Numbered from the stretch's first letter, positions 1 through 8,250 are shown. The stretch is 50,452 nucleotides of DNA from Flavonifractor sp. An82 (GCF_002159265.1 NZ_NFHG01000020.1:1-50452); one strand, 5' to 3'. Notes: generated from the letters alone by a model not told the origin. Numbers and translations are program-made.

Positions 1-69
1 TTGGCAGACCGCACTTCTATTATAGCAAAGGGAGTTTTTTTATCATTTTCATCGCCATAGGCTTTTTTG

Positions 70-92
70 AACCACTCGCCTAGCGAGTGGTT
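70..92. repeat. Perfect 10-bp hairpin, possible IS200/IS605-type end
   Basis: The arms 70-79 (AACCACTCGC) and 83-92 (GCGAGTGGTT) are perfect reverse complements around the 3-base loop CTA, followed by TTCTTTAT. Small subterminal hairpins of this kind mark IS200/IS605 ends, and a comparable one (50121-50139) lies beside the IS200-type transposase at the other end of the window. It could equally be an intrinsic terminator for a gene left of the window. Which it is cannot be settled from this sequence. Confidence 0.35.
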
Positions 93-103
93 TTCTTTAT
101 ACA

Positions 104-136
104 AAAAGGGCCCCGGACGTTTGTCCGGGGCCTTTT
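104..136. terminator. Bidirectional intrinsic terminator
   Basis: An A-run leads into a GGCCCCGGAC arm (109-118), a GTTT loop and a GTCCGGGGCC arm (123-132) followed by TTTT. The A/T flanks on both sides allow termination in either direction. It shares the core GCCCCGGAC/GTCCGGGGC with the next hairpin at 160-184. Confidence 0.75.
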
Positions 137-159
137 CTATGTCCAGCACAAAAAGCAGC

Positions 160-184
160 GCGCCCCGGACCATGTCCGGGGCGC
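160..184. terminator. Second GC-rich hairpin, near copy of the first
   Basis: Arms 160-169 (GCGCCCCGGA) and 175-184 (TCCGGGGCGC) pair perfectly. An A-rich stretch (151-154) lies before the hairpin but there is no T-tract after it, so it would terminate minus-strand transcription at best. Its core matches the hairpin at 109-132, which suggests local duplication or a shared repeat family. Confidence 0.5.
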
Positions 185-427
185 TGTCTTAAGGGAGGAA
201 TTCCTGTTTTATCTCATCACACGGCAGGGCCGGTGTTGCTTTTGGTCTGCCCCCACAGCCGGGGGGCAGTCACAAGGGCGGGCCGGTTTGTTGAACGCGC
301 TCCGGATGGCATTTGTCCTCCGCACGCTCCCGGCGCGGCGCCCTTGCCTTTTCTCTTGGCTGTGCCTATAAGATAGCACAGCCGCCCTGTCGAGTGTTGG
401 ATAAATTTTGGACCTTATGTAAACGTT
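185..427. other. Non-coding stretch downstream of the XpaC-like gene
   Basis: I see no credible gene here; the open frames crossing it lack a ribosome site and run through the hairpins. Two further inverted repeats are present: CTGCCCC/GGGGCAG (247-253 with 263-269) and GGCTGTGC/GCACAGCC (358-365 with 376-383). The second could act as a weak terminator for the minus-strand gene ending at 428. Confidence 0.5.
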
Positions 428-1528
428 TTATGAAGTTCCCGTTTGACCAAAGTCCATACCGCCGGACAGGCCGTCCTTCTCCAGCATCCGCTCCAGCACC
501 TCCACATCGGCGGTGATGTCCATGGTGTCCACCTCAAACAGGCGGTCCAGCTGTTTCTCGAAGCCGTCTACCACCTTATCCATCATACCCTCGATACGGG
601 CCTTGGCAGTGCGGATATTTTCCCCCTCCACGCCCTGGTCCTCCATGCGGGCATAGGCTTTGAGGATCTTCAGCGTGGTGGGCAGATAGTAGTTGAGGAA
701 GGAGCGCAGCTGGTCCTCCTTGCCCGGATTCTGCTTGGCATAGCCGTAGATCTTGCTGGTGATCTCCCCGATGCGGTCGATCTTGCGGCTCATGGCCGGG
801 TCGTCAATGTCGTCGTTGAGCCGGCGGATCTCCCGCAGCACCGCGTCGTCATCCCGGAGATCCAGGGGTTCTTCCTCCTGTGCCTCCTCCGTCTTTTCGG
901 GCTCCGGCTCGTCCTTCAGGCCCTCGTCGCTGAGGATCAGCTCATGGGAGGACATATCCAGATACCCGGCAGGCAGAATGCCCTCGTCCAGCATCTCCTG
1001 CAAATCGCTGCACGCCTTGCGTACCGAGACCGGCATAGCGTGGGCCAGCTGTACCACCGAAACGCTCTCCCGCCGCCCGATGAGGGCCAGATACTTCCGA
1101 AATCGCTTTGCCTTGCGGGTGCTGATACTGCCCGCGGCCATCAGGGCCAGGCCGCCGGCAAACAGCCCGATCACCGGCGACATCGCCGCCAGAGACATGG
1201 GAAAGCCCCAGATGCTGCTCACCACCGGCAGACCAGACACGGTGGCGATACCAAAAAGGACAGCCATGATGGCGCCGATAATGGTCATGGCCTTGCCCTT
1301 GCCGAGGCTGGGCCGTTTCCCCGCCGCGTTGGGAGGGGGCGTGCGGACCCCCTGGGTGCCGGGGCTGGGCCCCAGATAGGGGAACTGAGGTCTGCGCCCC
1401 ATGCCAACCAGCTTGCGTACCAGCAGGATAATCCCCACAGGCCACAGGGTAACCAGCAGGATCAGGATCAGGATCCAGGAGAACAGTTCGTTGCCGTTGT
1501 CTGGACGCCGGTTGCGATAATAGGACAT
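428..1528 (-). CDS. XpaC-like (5-bromo-4-chloroindolyl phosphate hydrolysis family) membrane protein
   Basis: The protein has about 366 residues. The chosen start, ATG at 1528 (MSYYRNRR), follows an AAAGGAG ribosome site; a longer frame back to 1579 has none. A hydrophobic segment at about 16-37 and two more at about 80-134 predict a membrane anchor. Residues about 140-200 look like a winged-helix-type domain. An acidic linker (about 205-228) leads to a helical C-terminal domain (about 228-355) that resembles the XpaC family. The family name comes from a historical phosphatase-assay phenotype; no catalytic motif is visible and the function is unknown. It is transcribed away from the VanW-type gene, each with its own promoter, which hints at an envelope role but does not show it. 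Confidence 0.7.
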   Translation of the reverse strand: MSYYRNRRPDNGNELFSWILILILLVTLWPVGIILLVRKLVGMGRRPQFPYLGPSPGTQGVRTPPPNAAGKRPSLGKGKAMTIIGAIMAVLFGIATVSGLPVVSSIWGFPMSLAAMSPVIGLFAGGLALMAAGSISTRKAKRFRKYLALIGRRESVSVVQLAHAMPVSVRKACSDLQEMLDEGILPAGYLDMSSHELILSDEGLKDEPEPEKTEEAQEEEPLDLRDDDAVLREIRRLNDDIDDPAMSRKIDRIGEITSKIYGYAKQNPGKEDQLRSFLNYYLPTTLKILKAYARMEDQGVEGENIRTAKARIEGMMDKVVDGFEKQLDRLFEVDTMDITADVEVLERMLEKDGLSGGMDFGQTGTS

Positions 1529-1678
1529 GGAATACCGCTCCTTTGGATAAAAGGCTAAAAAACGCTGCCATTCAATCACAAAAGTGATAAAATTTCAATG
1601 GATACGATTCGCCTCGCGGGCTCATGCTGAATAGGCGGCCGGTATCGTTCCACTTTGACTCATACAGCTTTTTCTATT

Positions 1679-1707
1679 ATCATACACTGATTCTCTGCGG
1701 CTGTAAA
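1679..1707 (-). promoter_or_regulatory. Sigma-A-type promoter for the XpaC-like gene
   Basis: Read on the minus strand, TTTACA (1702-1707) and TATGAT (1679-1684) are separated by 17 bp. This places transcription start near 1672 and gives a leader of about 145 nt before the ATG at 1528. Confidence 0.6.
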
Positions 1708-1744
1708 GCGATTTCCGCCTGCCGTTCATGTAACCATTCTGTAA

Positions 1745-1773
1745 TTGCATTTTTCCTAGCCAACACCTATAAT
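1745..1773 (+). promoter_or_regulatory. Sigma-A-type promoter for the VanW-type gene
   Basis: TTGCAT (1745-1750) and a perfect TATAAT (1768-1773) are 17 bp apart. The start site would be near 1780, leaving a leader of about 120 nt. Together with 1679-1707 this explains the 370-bp divergent gap at 1529-1898, in which I see nothing else. Confidence 0.7.
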
Positions 1774-1898
1774 ATGGCTTAAAGAATCCATGGCAATACG
1801 GAATGGCTCATACGCTCTGCGTCTTCTCCGCCCCATGCGCCGGATTCTCGGCCCGGCCTCCGGCCGCGGCAATCAATCGAAAAGTTGGAGTGATCAAT

Positions 1899-3752
1899 AT
1901 GGCACAAGCAGCGGGTAAACGTGCCGCGCAGGCCAAAAAGCCTCAGGGCGGCACGCTGGCCCTGATTATAGTGCTCATCGCAGCCGCGGCACTGATCGCC
2001 GGCTATCTGATCCTGTGTGCTGTGGCCGGCAGCGGCACCTTCTTGCCCAATACCACCATCGGCGGCGTCAATGTAGGCGGCCGCACCCAGGAGGAGGCGT
2101 TCTCTCTGCTGGAGGATGCGCTTCCCCAGCGCCTGTCTGAGCTCACCGTTCCCTTTACCTGCGAGGGTTACGACTGGGCCATCGAGGGCAAGGAGGCCTC
2201 CGTTACCTCCGAGGCTGCGGAAACTGCCGTGCAGGAGGCTATGGCCCAGCAGTCGGGCAACTTCCTCACCCGGGGCGCCCAGTATCTGAGCGCCATGATC
2301 TCCGGCGCCCGTTACTCCGTCCCCGTCACCTTTGAGCAGACCCCTTCTGTGGTGGAAAAGGTAATGGAGGAGTATGCCGATCCCAATACCCAGACCACCT
2401 GGGAAGTGCAGGACGATCAGCTGGTGTTCCACAAGGGAATCACCGGCCGCGCTCTTGACGTAACTGCTCTGGTCAACGCCGCCGGTCAGCGCTTCTCCCA
2501 GCTGCTGACCGATGACAGCGCTGATAACTCCCCGCTGGAGACCGAAGTCACCACTGCACCCCCCGCTGACCCCGATTTTGATGCCATTCAGAAAGAGGTC
2601 TGTGTGGAAGCCACCGACGCCTACTTAGACAAGGAGACCAAAAAGGTGGTCCCCTCGGTCACCGGCGTCGAGCTGGACGTAGCCGCCGCCAAGTCCGCTC
2701 TGGACAGTGCGGAGGAGGGGGAGCAGGTCACCGTTCCCCTGACCAAGACTGAGCCCAAAATGACCACCGCCGATCTGGAGGCCAACCTCTTCAAGGACGT
2801 GCTGGGCACCGGCACCACCAGCTGCGCAGGCCCCTCCAATCGCTGGTACAATATTGATCTGGCCGCCGGCCGGGTCAATGGCACCATCCTGCTGCCCGGC
2901 GAGGTGTTCTCCTACAACGCCCTGGCCGGTCCCTACACCAAGGCCAGCGGCTACAGAGACGCCGGCACCTATCAGAACGGACAGAGCATTGATGCCACCG
3001 CCGGCGGTATCTGCCAGCTGTCCTCCACCATTTACTGGGTCACCCTGAAGGCCAACCTGGAGACCGTGGAACGCTCCAAGCACGCATTCAACGGCGGCTA
3101 TATGCCTGTCATCGGCACTGACGCCACTGTGTGGAGCAATCAGATCGATTTCAAGTTCAAGAACAGCACCGACTACCCCATTAAGATCGAGACCTATCAG
3201 GACCGCAATCATAAGCTGCATGTCACCATCTACGGCACCGATACCACCGGCATCCACGGCGAGCCTTACAGTGTCACCGTCTCCACCACCCCCTATAAGA
3301 ACACCTATAAGCCTGATCCTTCCCACCCCGCCGGCGCTGAACCTCGGCGGGACCCCAACTACTCCCGCTATAACGGCGTTACGGTGGATGTGTACCAGAA
3401 GCTGGTGGACAAGAACGGCAACACGGTAAAGACCATTTTCCTCTACCGCAACAGTTATAAGTCCTCCGACGCGGTGTATTACTACAACCCCGCTGATGCG
3501 GCCCGCTGGGGCATCGATCCCTCCACCGGCCTGAAGACCCTTACTCCGGTGGTTCCCACTCCCACGCCCACAGCCACACCTTCTGCCACACCGTCGGCTA
3601 CCCCCAGCGCCACTCCCTCCGCACAGCCCAGCACCACACCCACTCCGGAAATGACTCCCACCCCGGCGCCCACACCCACCTCTTCGGTGGGTCCCGGCAT
3701 GGAGCCCACGGATAACACTCCTGTACCGGAAGCGGAATCTCCAGCCGCCTGA
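1899..3752 (+). CDS. VanW/YoaR-type cell-wall protein with Pro/Thr-rich tail
   Basis: About 617 residues. The start is ATG at 1899 (MAQAAGK), 8 bases after GGAG; an upstream frame from 1803 lacks a ribosome site. A positively charged N-terminus is followed by one membrane segment (about 19-44), so most of the protein should lie outside the cell. Residues about 50-290 fit the YoaR-like putative peptidoglycan-binding repeats (TTIGGVNVGG near 52-61). Residues about 300-425 form a VanW domain, with its GEVFSYN and GGICQLSST segments. The tail (about 550-617) consists of TP/SATPSATP repeats typical of wall-spanning linkers. VanW domains occur in vancomycin-resistance operons but also widely in clostridial envelope proteins; no van cluster is present, so resistance should not be inferred. 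The biochemical role is unknown. Confidence 0.85.
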   Translation: MAQAAGKRAAQAKKPQGGTLALIIVLIAAAALIAGYLILCAVAGSGTFLPNTTIGGVNVGGRTQEEAFSLLEDALPQRLSELTVPFTCEGYDWAIEGKEASVTSEAAETAVQEAMAQQSGNFLTRGAQYLSAMISGARYSVPVTFEQTPSVVEKVMEEYADPNTQTTWEVQDDQLVFHKGITGRALDVTALVNAAGQRFSQLLTDDSADNSPLETEVTTAPPADPDFDAIQKEVCVEATDAYLDKETKKVVPSVTGVELDVAAAKSALDSAEEGEQVTVPLTKTEPKMTTADLEANLFKDVLGTGTTSCAGPSNRWYNIDLAAGRVNGTILLPGEVFSYNALAGPYTKASGYRDAGTYQNGQSIDATAGGICQLSSTIYWVTLKANLETVERSKHAFNGGYMPVIGTDATVWSNQIDFKFKNSTDYPIKIETYQDRNHKLHVTIYGTDTTGIHGEPYSVTVSTTPYKNTYKPDPSHPAGAEPRRDPNYSRYNGVTVDVYQKLVDKNGNTVKTIFLYRNSYKSSDAVYYYNPADAARWGIDPSTGLKTLTPVVPTPTPTATPSATPSATPSATPSAQPSTTPTPEMTPTPAPTPTSSVGPGMEPTDNTPVPEAESPAA

Positions 3753-3765
3753 TGACAACCTTGCA

Positions 3766-3796
3766 GCAAGGCCCCCCGCCCGGCGGGGGGCCTTGC
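3766..3796 (+). terminator. Strong GC-rich hairpin after the VanW-type gene
   Basis: GCAAGGCCCCCCG and its reverse complement form a stem of about 13-14 bp with a tiny loop, 13 bases after the stop codon. There is no long T-tract (TGCTTGCC follows), so it may attenuate rather than stop transcription into the DUF2461 gene. Confidence 0.55.
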
Positions 3797-3829
3797 TTGC
3801 CCAAATACCAAACTGGAAAGGAACCCAAT

Positions 3830-4507
3830 ATGTTTGAAGGATTTTCCGGGGCCACCGTGGACTTTATGTGGGGCATCCGCTTCAACAATGAAAAGTCCTG
3901 GTTTGAGGCCCATAAAGAGGAATACCTCACCCACTTCCAGCGCCCCATGAAGGCGCTGGCCAACGAGGTCTATGACCGTTTTCTGGACAAGCATCCCGAC
4001 CTGGATCTGGTGTGCAAGGTCTCCCGCATCTACCGGGACGCCCGGCGGCTCTTTGGCCGGGGCCCCTACAAGGATCACCTGTGGCTCAGTCTGGTCCGCC
4101 CCCATGTGGAGCCCGGCTCGGAGCCGGTATTCTGGTTCGAGCTGGAGCCCGAGGGCTGGTCCTGCGGCATGGGCTTCTGGATGGCCCCAGCCGTGACTAT
4201 GGCCAAGCTCCGGGCCCGGATGGATCGGGACCCCAAGCCCATGGAGCAGCTGGCCCGCCGCCTGAACAAGCAGGATCAGTTCATTCTGGAGGGCGAGGAC
4301 TACAAGCGGCCCAAAGCGGCCCCTTCTCCCCTGCTGCAGCCCTGGTACAGCAAGAAGAGCTTTGCCCTCTCCCACAGCGCCCCCCACCAGGAGCTTCTGT
4401 GGAGCCATGATCTGGCTGACACCCTGGTAGATTCCTTTGAATTTCTGCTGCCTTACTATCAGTATATCCTCTCCCTCAGCGGCGATCCCGATCCCCGGCA
4501 GGCCTGA
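3830..4507 (+). CDS. DUF2461 family protein
   Basis: About 225 residues, starting at ATG 3830 (MFEGFSG) behind GGAAAGG. The N-terminal pattern (FxGFSxxxxxFxxxxxxNNxxxWFExxK), the SRIYRDxRRLFGRGPYKDHLW stretch in two halves near 62-84, and a total length near 220 residues match the DUF2461/TIGR02453 family. The molecular function of the family is not established; no transmembrane segment or signal peptide is visible, so it is probably cytoplasmic. It sits between the VanW-type gene and a polysaccharide deacetylase, all on the plus strand. Confidence 0.8.
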   Translation: MFEGFSGATVDFMWGIRFNNEKSWFEAHKEEYLTHFQRPMKALANEVYDRFLDKHPDLDLVCKVSRIYRDARRLFGRGPYKDHLWLSLVRPHVEPGSEPVFWFELEPEGWSCGMGFWMAPAVTMAKLRARMDRDPKPMEQLARRLNKQDQFILEGEDYKRPKAAPSPLLQPWYSKKSFALSHSAPHQELLWSHDLADTLVDSFEFLLPYYQYILSLSGDPDPRQA

Positions 4508-4588
4508 ATTAACAGATTTTGTGTGGTAAGTCTGCCGTCCCGCCGCACATACTAAGCCAGACAACCGGTGAAACAGGGGGCGAGGGAC

Positions 4589-5317
4589 ATGAAGCGGCAT
4601 ATCGGGCGGCGCTGTGCCATTCTTGTGCTGGCGCTGCTGCTGGCAGTTCTCTCACCCTCTGCTTTACTGTATCGGGATGCGGTGCACACCGACGCCGTTG
4701 TGGATCTTCCGGAGCAGAAGCTCATCGCCCTCACCTTTGACGACGGTCCCCGCCGCTCCACCACCACCCGCCTGCTGGACGGTCTGGCGGAGCGGGGTGT
4801 AACGGCCACCTTTTTCCTCATTGGCTGCCAGATTGCCGACAACGAGGATGTGATACGTCGGATGGACCGGGAAGGCCATCAGATCGGCATCCACACCTTT
4901 GACCATATGCAGCTCACCGAGCTGAACCAGGCCGACTTTGACGCCCAGGTGGAAACCACCCGCACCCTGCTGAAGGACCTGCTGGGCCACAACGACTTCC
5001 TACTCCGTCCCCCCTTCGGCAAATGGGACGAGGGCGTGCGCACCCGGGCAAACTGCCCCATTATTCTCTGGTCCATCGACCCGGAGGACTGGGACGACAA
5101 AAATACCGCCCGGGTGGTGGAACAGGTGGTGTCCCAGGCTCAAGACGGCAGCATCATTCTGCTCCACGACATCTATCCCGAGTCGGTAGACGCGGCTCTC
5201 CAGATCGTGGACCGACTTCATGCTGAGGGCTACTACTTCTGTACCATAGACCAGCTCTTCGCCGCCCGGGGTCTCTCGCTGAAGGCAGGTCAGGTCTATT
5301 GGAATGCTTATCCCTAA
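4589..5317 (+). CDS. Polysaccharide deacetylase (NodB/CE4 family), membrane-anchored
   Basis: About 242 residues. I place the start at ATG 4589 (MKRHIGRR), which is followed by a hydrophobic segment (about 9-27) acting as signal anchor; a GTG seven codons earlier is less likely. CE4 motifs are in order: TFDDGP (49-54) with the catalytic base and metal Asp, HxxxH at H102 and H106 (metal ligands), RPPFG (140-144), WSIDPEDW (161-168) and the C-terminal LLHDI (191-195) with the catalytic His. The expected reaction is metal-dependent N-deacetylation of GlcNAc or MurNAc residues in peptidoglycan or another polysaccharide at the cell surface. The substrate cannot be read from the sequence. Confidence 0.88.
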   Translation: MKRHIGRRCAILVLALLLAVLSPSALLYRDAVHTDAVVDLPEQKLIALTFDDGPRRSTTTRLLDGLAERGVTATFFLIGCQIADNEDVIRRMDREGHQIGIHTFDHMQLTELNQADFDAQVETTRTLLKDLLGHNDFLLRPPFGKWDEGVRTRANCPIILWSIDPEDWDDKNTARVVEQVVSQAQDGSIILLHDIYPESVDAALQIVDRLHAEGYYFCTIDQLFAARGLSLKAGQVYWNAYP

Positions 5318-5319
5318 TC

Positions 5320-5351
5320 AAAAAGGACCTGCCGCTTGGCAGGTCCTTTTT
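5320..5351. terminator. Bidirectional intrinsic terminator
   Basis: AAAAAGGACCTGCC (5320-5333), loop GCTT, then GGCAGGTCCTTTTT (5338-5351). The perfect A/T-flanked stem serves the deacetylase on the plus strand and the NSS transporter on the minus strand. Confidence 0.9.
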
Positions 5352-5360
5352 GCTGGTCAT

Positions 5361-6746
5361 TTACGCGAATTTCTCGATGTAGCCCATCACAAAGATGATG
5401 AGGACAATGATAGGCACCACAACAGTGAAGTACATCCGCAGCTTGGCAGGGAAGCGCACGCCCTTGCCCTGGTCGGCCTCCGCCAGGAAGCCATCGAAGC
5501 CCCAGGCGATCTTCTTGGACAGGCAGCAGAAGAGCAGGTAAATCACAGAGCCGATGGGCAGCAGGTTGTTGCTCACCAGGAAGTCCTCGAAATCCATGAT
5601 ACCCATGCCCAGAATCTTGATGCCGCTCCAGACGTTGTTGCCCAGCAGGCAGGGCAGGCTCAGCAGGAAGATCAGCACCAGATTGATGGCCACCGCCTTG
5701 CGCCGGGATACTCCCCACTTGTCCATCCAGCAGGCCAGGATGTTCTCAAACACGGCGGTGATGGTGGACAGGGCGGCAAAGAAGAGGAACACGAAGAAGA
5801 GCGCGCCCCACAGCCGGCCGCCGGGCATGGCGTTGAACACATTGGGCAGAGTGATAAAGATCAGGTTGGAGCCGGCGTCGGGGTTGACGCCGAAGGCAAA
5901 GGCAGAGGGGAAGATGATCAGGCCGGACACAAAGGCCACACAGGTGTCCAGGATACCCACACTGATGGTCTCGCCGAACAGGCGGCGGTCCTTGCCGATG
6001 TAGCTGCCGAAGATGGCCATGGCGCCGATGCCCAGGCTCAGGGTAAAGAAGGCCTGTCCCATGGCGGCATAGATGGCCTCGCCCAGGCGGAAGTTGCCGT
6101 TGGCGTCATACAGCAGGTTGTCAAAGTTGGGCACCAGATAGAACTCCAGGCCCTTGATGGCGCCGGGCAGAGTAATGGCACGGATGGCCAGCACCACCAG
6201 CAGGAACAGCAGGCACAGCATCATGAACTTGTTGGCCTTCTCCACGCCGTTGCGCAGGCCCCTGCTGCAGATCACCATGCCCAGCACCACCACAATAGCC
6301 ATAAAGAGCAGCTGCATCCCGGGCTGGGACACCATCGTACCGAAGGACTGCTCCACACCGGCCTTGTCCAGGCCGTCAAACTGACCGGCGGCGATCTTGA
6401 AGAAATACATCAGCAGCCAGCCGGCGATGGTGGTATAGAACATCATCAGCAGGTAGTTGCCCGCCATGCCGAACCAGCCATACCAGTGCCACTTGGTGCC
6501 CTTGGGCTCCAGCTCCTGGAAGGACACGATGATGCTCTTGCGGCTGGCCCGACCCACGGCAAACTCCATTGCCATGATGGGCAGACCCATGGCCACCAGA
6601 AACAGCAGATAAATCAGCACAAAGGCGGCGCCGCCGTACTGCCCCACGATGTAGGGGAAACGCCAGACGTTGCCCAGGCCGATGGCGCACCCGGCAGAGA
6701 TGAGCACGAAGCCCAGCCGGGACGCAAAGGTCTCTCTCTCTTTCAC
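5361..6746 (-). CDS. Sodium-dependent NSS (SNF) family amino-acid transporter
   Basis: About 461 residues. The start is GTG at 6746 (reading VKERETFAS), placed by the AAGGAGG ribosome site 6-7 bases upstream; the frame stays open further but without such a site. The N-terminal signature GCAIGLGNVWRFPY (about 16-29) is the Na+/substrate-binding unwound TM1 of the neurotransmitter:sodium symporter fold, and about 11-12 hydrophobic helices follow. Bacterial members usually import amino acids such as tryptophan, tyrosine or leucine with Na+; the substrate is not predictable here. Its upstream leader is about 200 nt and folded (see 6747-6953). Confidence 0.85.
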   Translation of the reverse strand: MKERETFASRLGFVLISAGCAIGLGNVWRFPYIVGQYGGAAFVLIYLLFLVAMGLPIMAMEFAVGRASRKSIIVSFQELEPKGTKWHWYGWFGMAGNYLLMMFYTTIAGWLLMYFFKIAAGQFDGLDKAGVEQSFGTMVSQPGMQLLFMAIVVVLGMVICSRGLRNGVEKANKFMMLCLLFLLVVLAIRAITLPGAIKGLEFYLVPNFDNLLYDANGNFRLGEAIYAAMGQAFFTLSLGIGAMAIFGSYIGKDRRLFGETISVGILDTCVAFVSGLIIFPSAFAFGVNPDAGSNLIFITLPNVFNAMPGGRLWGALFFVFLFFAALSTITAVFENILACWMDKWGVSRRKAVAINLVLIFLLSLPCLLGNNVWSGIKILGMGIMDFEDFLVSNNLLPIGSVIYLLFCCLSKKIAWGFDGFLAEADQGKGVRFPAKLRMYFTVVVPIIVLIIFVMGYIEKFA

Positions 6747-6953
6747 GATCTTTCCTCCTTGGCTTGGCCGCCTGCGGCGGCCTTTTGGGCGGGTCCTCTG
6801 TCCCCTGCCCTGCCAAATTTCTCCCGGCAGACACACTACCGCCTAAGAGAATTCCCGCGGCTTTCACCGCGGGAACGATCTGCATACGGAACGGCGCCCA
6901 CAAGACACCTTCTGACCAGTCCACTCCGCTGCGTGGTCGATTCAGCAGACATT
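6747..6953 (-). promoter_or_regulatory. Long structured 5' leader of the NSS transporter
   Basis: The promoter at 6954-6982 predicts about 200 nt of untranslated RNA. It contains a perfect 9-bp hairpin (TTCCCGCGG 6852-6860 with CCGCGGGAA 6867-6875) and a GGCCGCC/GGCGGCC hairpin (6766-6772 with 6776-6782) just upstream of the ribosome site. I looked for glycine-riboswitch and T-box core motifs and did not find convincing ones. Regulatory function is inference from length and structure. Confidence 0.4.
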
Positions 6954-6982
6954 ATCATAGCCGATTTTGCCTGCGCTGTCAA
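6954..6982 (-). promoter_or_regulatory. Strong sigma-A-type promoter for the NSS transporter
   Basis: On the minus strand, a perfect TTGACA (6977-6982) and TATGAT (6954-6959) are 17 bp apart. The start site is predicted near 6947. Confidence 0.75.
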
Positions 6983-7021
6983 TGCCAGCCGTACATAACC
7001 ATGTATTTTTATCCACTTTTC

Positions 7022-7270
7022 TTACAGCCAGTCCTCGATCACGTCCCGCAGGGTCACCGGGGACACCTGATTCCGGCGGATCAGCTCGGCCAGCTCGTCG
7101 ATGCGGCCGGTACTCACGGTAATATTGGGCACAGCCTCCCAGTCTCCATCCGGCCCGGTCACCTTAACGCCATAGCTCTCACAGCTCAGCCCGCCTACCG
7201 ACATCTCGTCCACCAGAATGGCATAGCGGTAGGCACACCCCTGCGGGCTCTCCAGCATCAGCTCTCGCAT
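7022..7270 (-). CDS. Small hypothetical protein (possibly DUF6514-like)
   Basis: 82 residues, ATG at 7270 behind AAAGGGGGAG. The protein is acidic, without membrane segments, and ends in a VSPVTLRDVIEDWL-type helix; the central part (YGVKVT, then an ITVSTGRIDELAELI stretch) resembles small clostridial proteins annotated DUF6514, but I am recalling that pattern and could not test it. It has its own promoter (7304-7331) with an inverted repeat, so it is a genuine independently expressed gene. The function is unknown. Confidence 0.6.
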   Translation of the reverse strand: MRELMLESPQGCAYRYAILVDEMSVGGLSCESYGVKVTGPDGDWEAVPNITVSTGRIDELAELIRRNQVSPVTLRDVIEDWL

Positions 7271-7303
7271 GGATTTCTCCCCCTTTGTACGTTCTATGAC
7301 TCA

Positions 7304-7332
7304 ATTATACATCTTTACCATAATTTGTAAAG
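7304..7332 (-). promoter_or_regulatory. Promoter of the small gene with an overlapping inverted repeat
   Basis: On the minus strand, TTTACA (7326-7331) and a perfect TATAAT (7304-7309) are 16 bp apart. CTTTAC (7313-7318) and GTAAAG (7327-7332) form an inverted repeat with an 8-bp gap that covers the -35 element and the spacer, a position expected for an operator. The regulator is not identifiable. Confidence 0.55.
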
Positions 7333-7386
7333 TTTTACCGTTCGTATTTTTTCGTCACAAAACGCCAGCAGGGAACCCTATATCCA

Positions 7387-8250
7387 TCACTTCCGCTCCG
7401 CCCAGGTATAGAGCAGCACCGCACCCAGAATGATGGCCGCACCCAGCAGCTGCACCGGGGTGGGGATTTCTCCAAACAGGGGGACCGCCAGTGCTCCGGA
7501 AAACACAGGCTCGCACAGCTTGACCGCCGAGACGTAGGCGGGAGAGAGAAATTTCAGGCACCAGCTGAACAGGCTGTGTCCCATAAGGGTGCACAGCACC
7601 GCCAGGCCAAGGCCGATGAGCCACTCCCTGCCGCCATACCCCACCAGGGGCGTACCGCTGGCCAGGGCCATGATCAGCAGGGTGAGGAAGCAGGCCAGAT
7701 AGGTCAGGAAGGTATAAATGGTGGTGGAAAGGTATCCTCTCTGTATTCTTCCGATCAAAGTATACAGAGCGACAAAGAATGCGGCGGCCAGCGCTAGAAT
7801 ATTGCCATACAAAACGCTGCCCTGTCCGCCGCCTGCCAGAGCCAGCACAGCGCTGCCTCCGAACGCCATCACGATGGCGGCCACGCCCAGGGGTGGGATT
7901 TTCCCTTTGAGAAAGAGGGCAAAGCCCAGGGCAGTAAAAATGACCTCGGTACTCACCAGCACGGTGGACACTGCCACGCCAGTCCACTTCAATGACTCAA
8001 ACCAGGTGAGAAAATGGAGGGCCAGACAGATGCCGCTGAGGGTACACAGCAGGATATCCCTGCCCCGCACCTGTAGCAGCTCTTTGCGGAACTTGAGCAG
8101 CACCACCGGCAGCAGCAGAAGCACCGTCCAGCCCAAACGATACACCGCCGTGATCACCGACGGCGCCTGTGAATAGCGCACCAGAATAGCCGATATGGAA
8201 ATACCCACTACCCCCAGCAGCAGCACGCCGTTGGGATGACGCTCCAGCAT
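7387..8250 (-). CDS. EamA/DMT-superfamily transporter
   Basis: 287 residues with about ten hydrophobic helices arranged as two five-helix EamA repeats, the usual size and layout of RhaT/YdcZ-type drug/metabolite exporters. The start is ATG 8250 behind GAGGAGG. Polar residues lie mostly in the short loops, and the C-terminus ends in a short basic tail. The family exports amino acids, nucleosides or other metabolites; nothing in the neighbourhood assigns the substrate. Confidence 0.85.
   Translation of the reverse strand: MLERHPNGVLLLGVVGISISAILVRYSQAPSVITAVYRLGWTVLLLLPVVLLKFRKELLQVRGRDILLCTLSGICLALHFLTWFESLKWTGVAVSTVLVSTEVIFTALGFALFLKGKIPPLGVAAIVMAFGGSAVLALAGGGQGSVLYGNILALAAAFFVALYTLIGRIQRGYLSTTIYTFLTYLACFLTLLIMALASGTPLVGYGGREWLIGLGLAVLCTLMGHSLFSWCLKFLSPAYVSAVKLCEPVFSGALAVPLFGEIPTPVQLLGAAIILGAVLLYTWAERK

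Noticed and set aside
3541-3720. Tandem repeat or CRISPR-like array
   Set aside because: The repeated sequence encodes the TPT/SATPSATP linker of the VanW-type protein and has no spacer structure.
1899-3752. Vancomycin resistance gene
   Set aside because: The VanW domain is common in envelope proteins; no vanRS, vanHAX or other resistance gene is near.
6747-6953. Glycine riboswitch or T-box in the NSS leader
   Set aside because: Some fragments look similar (an AGGC near 6841, CAAAAGG near 6780), but the conserved glycine-aptamer core and the T-box GGTGGNACCGCG sequence are both absent.
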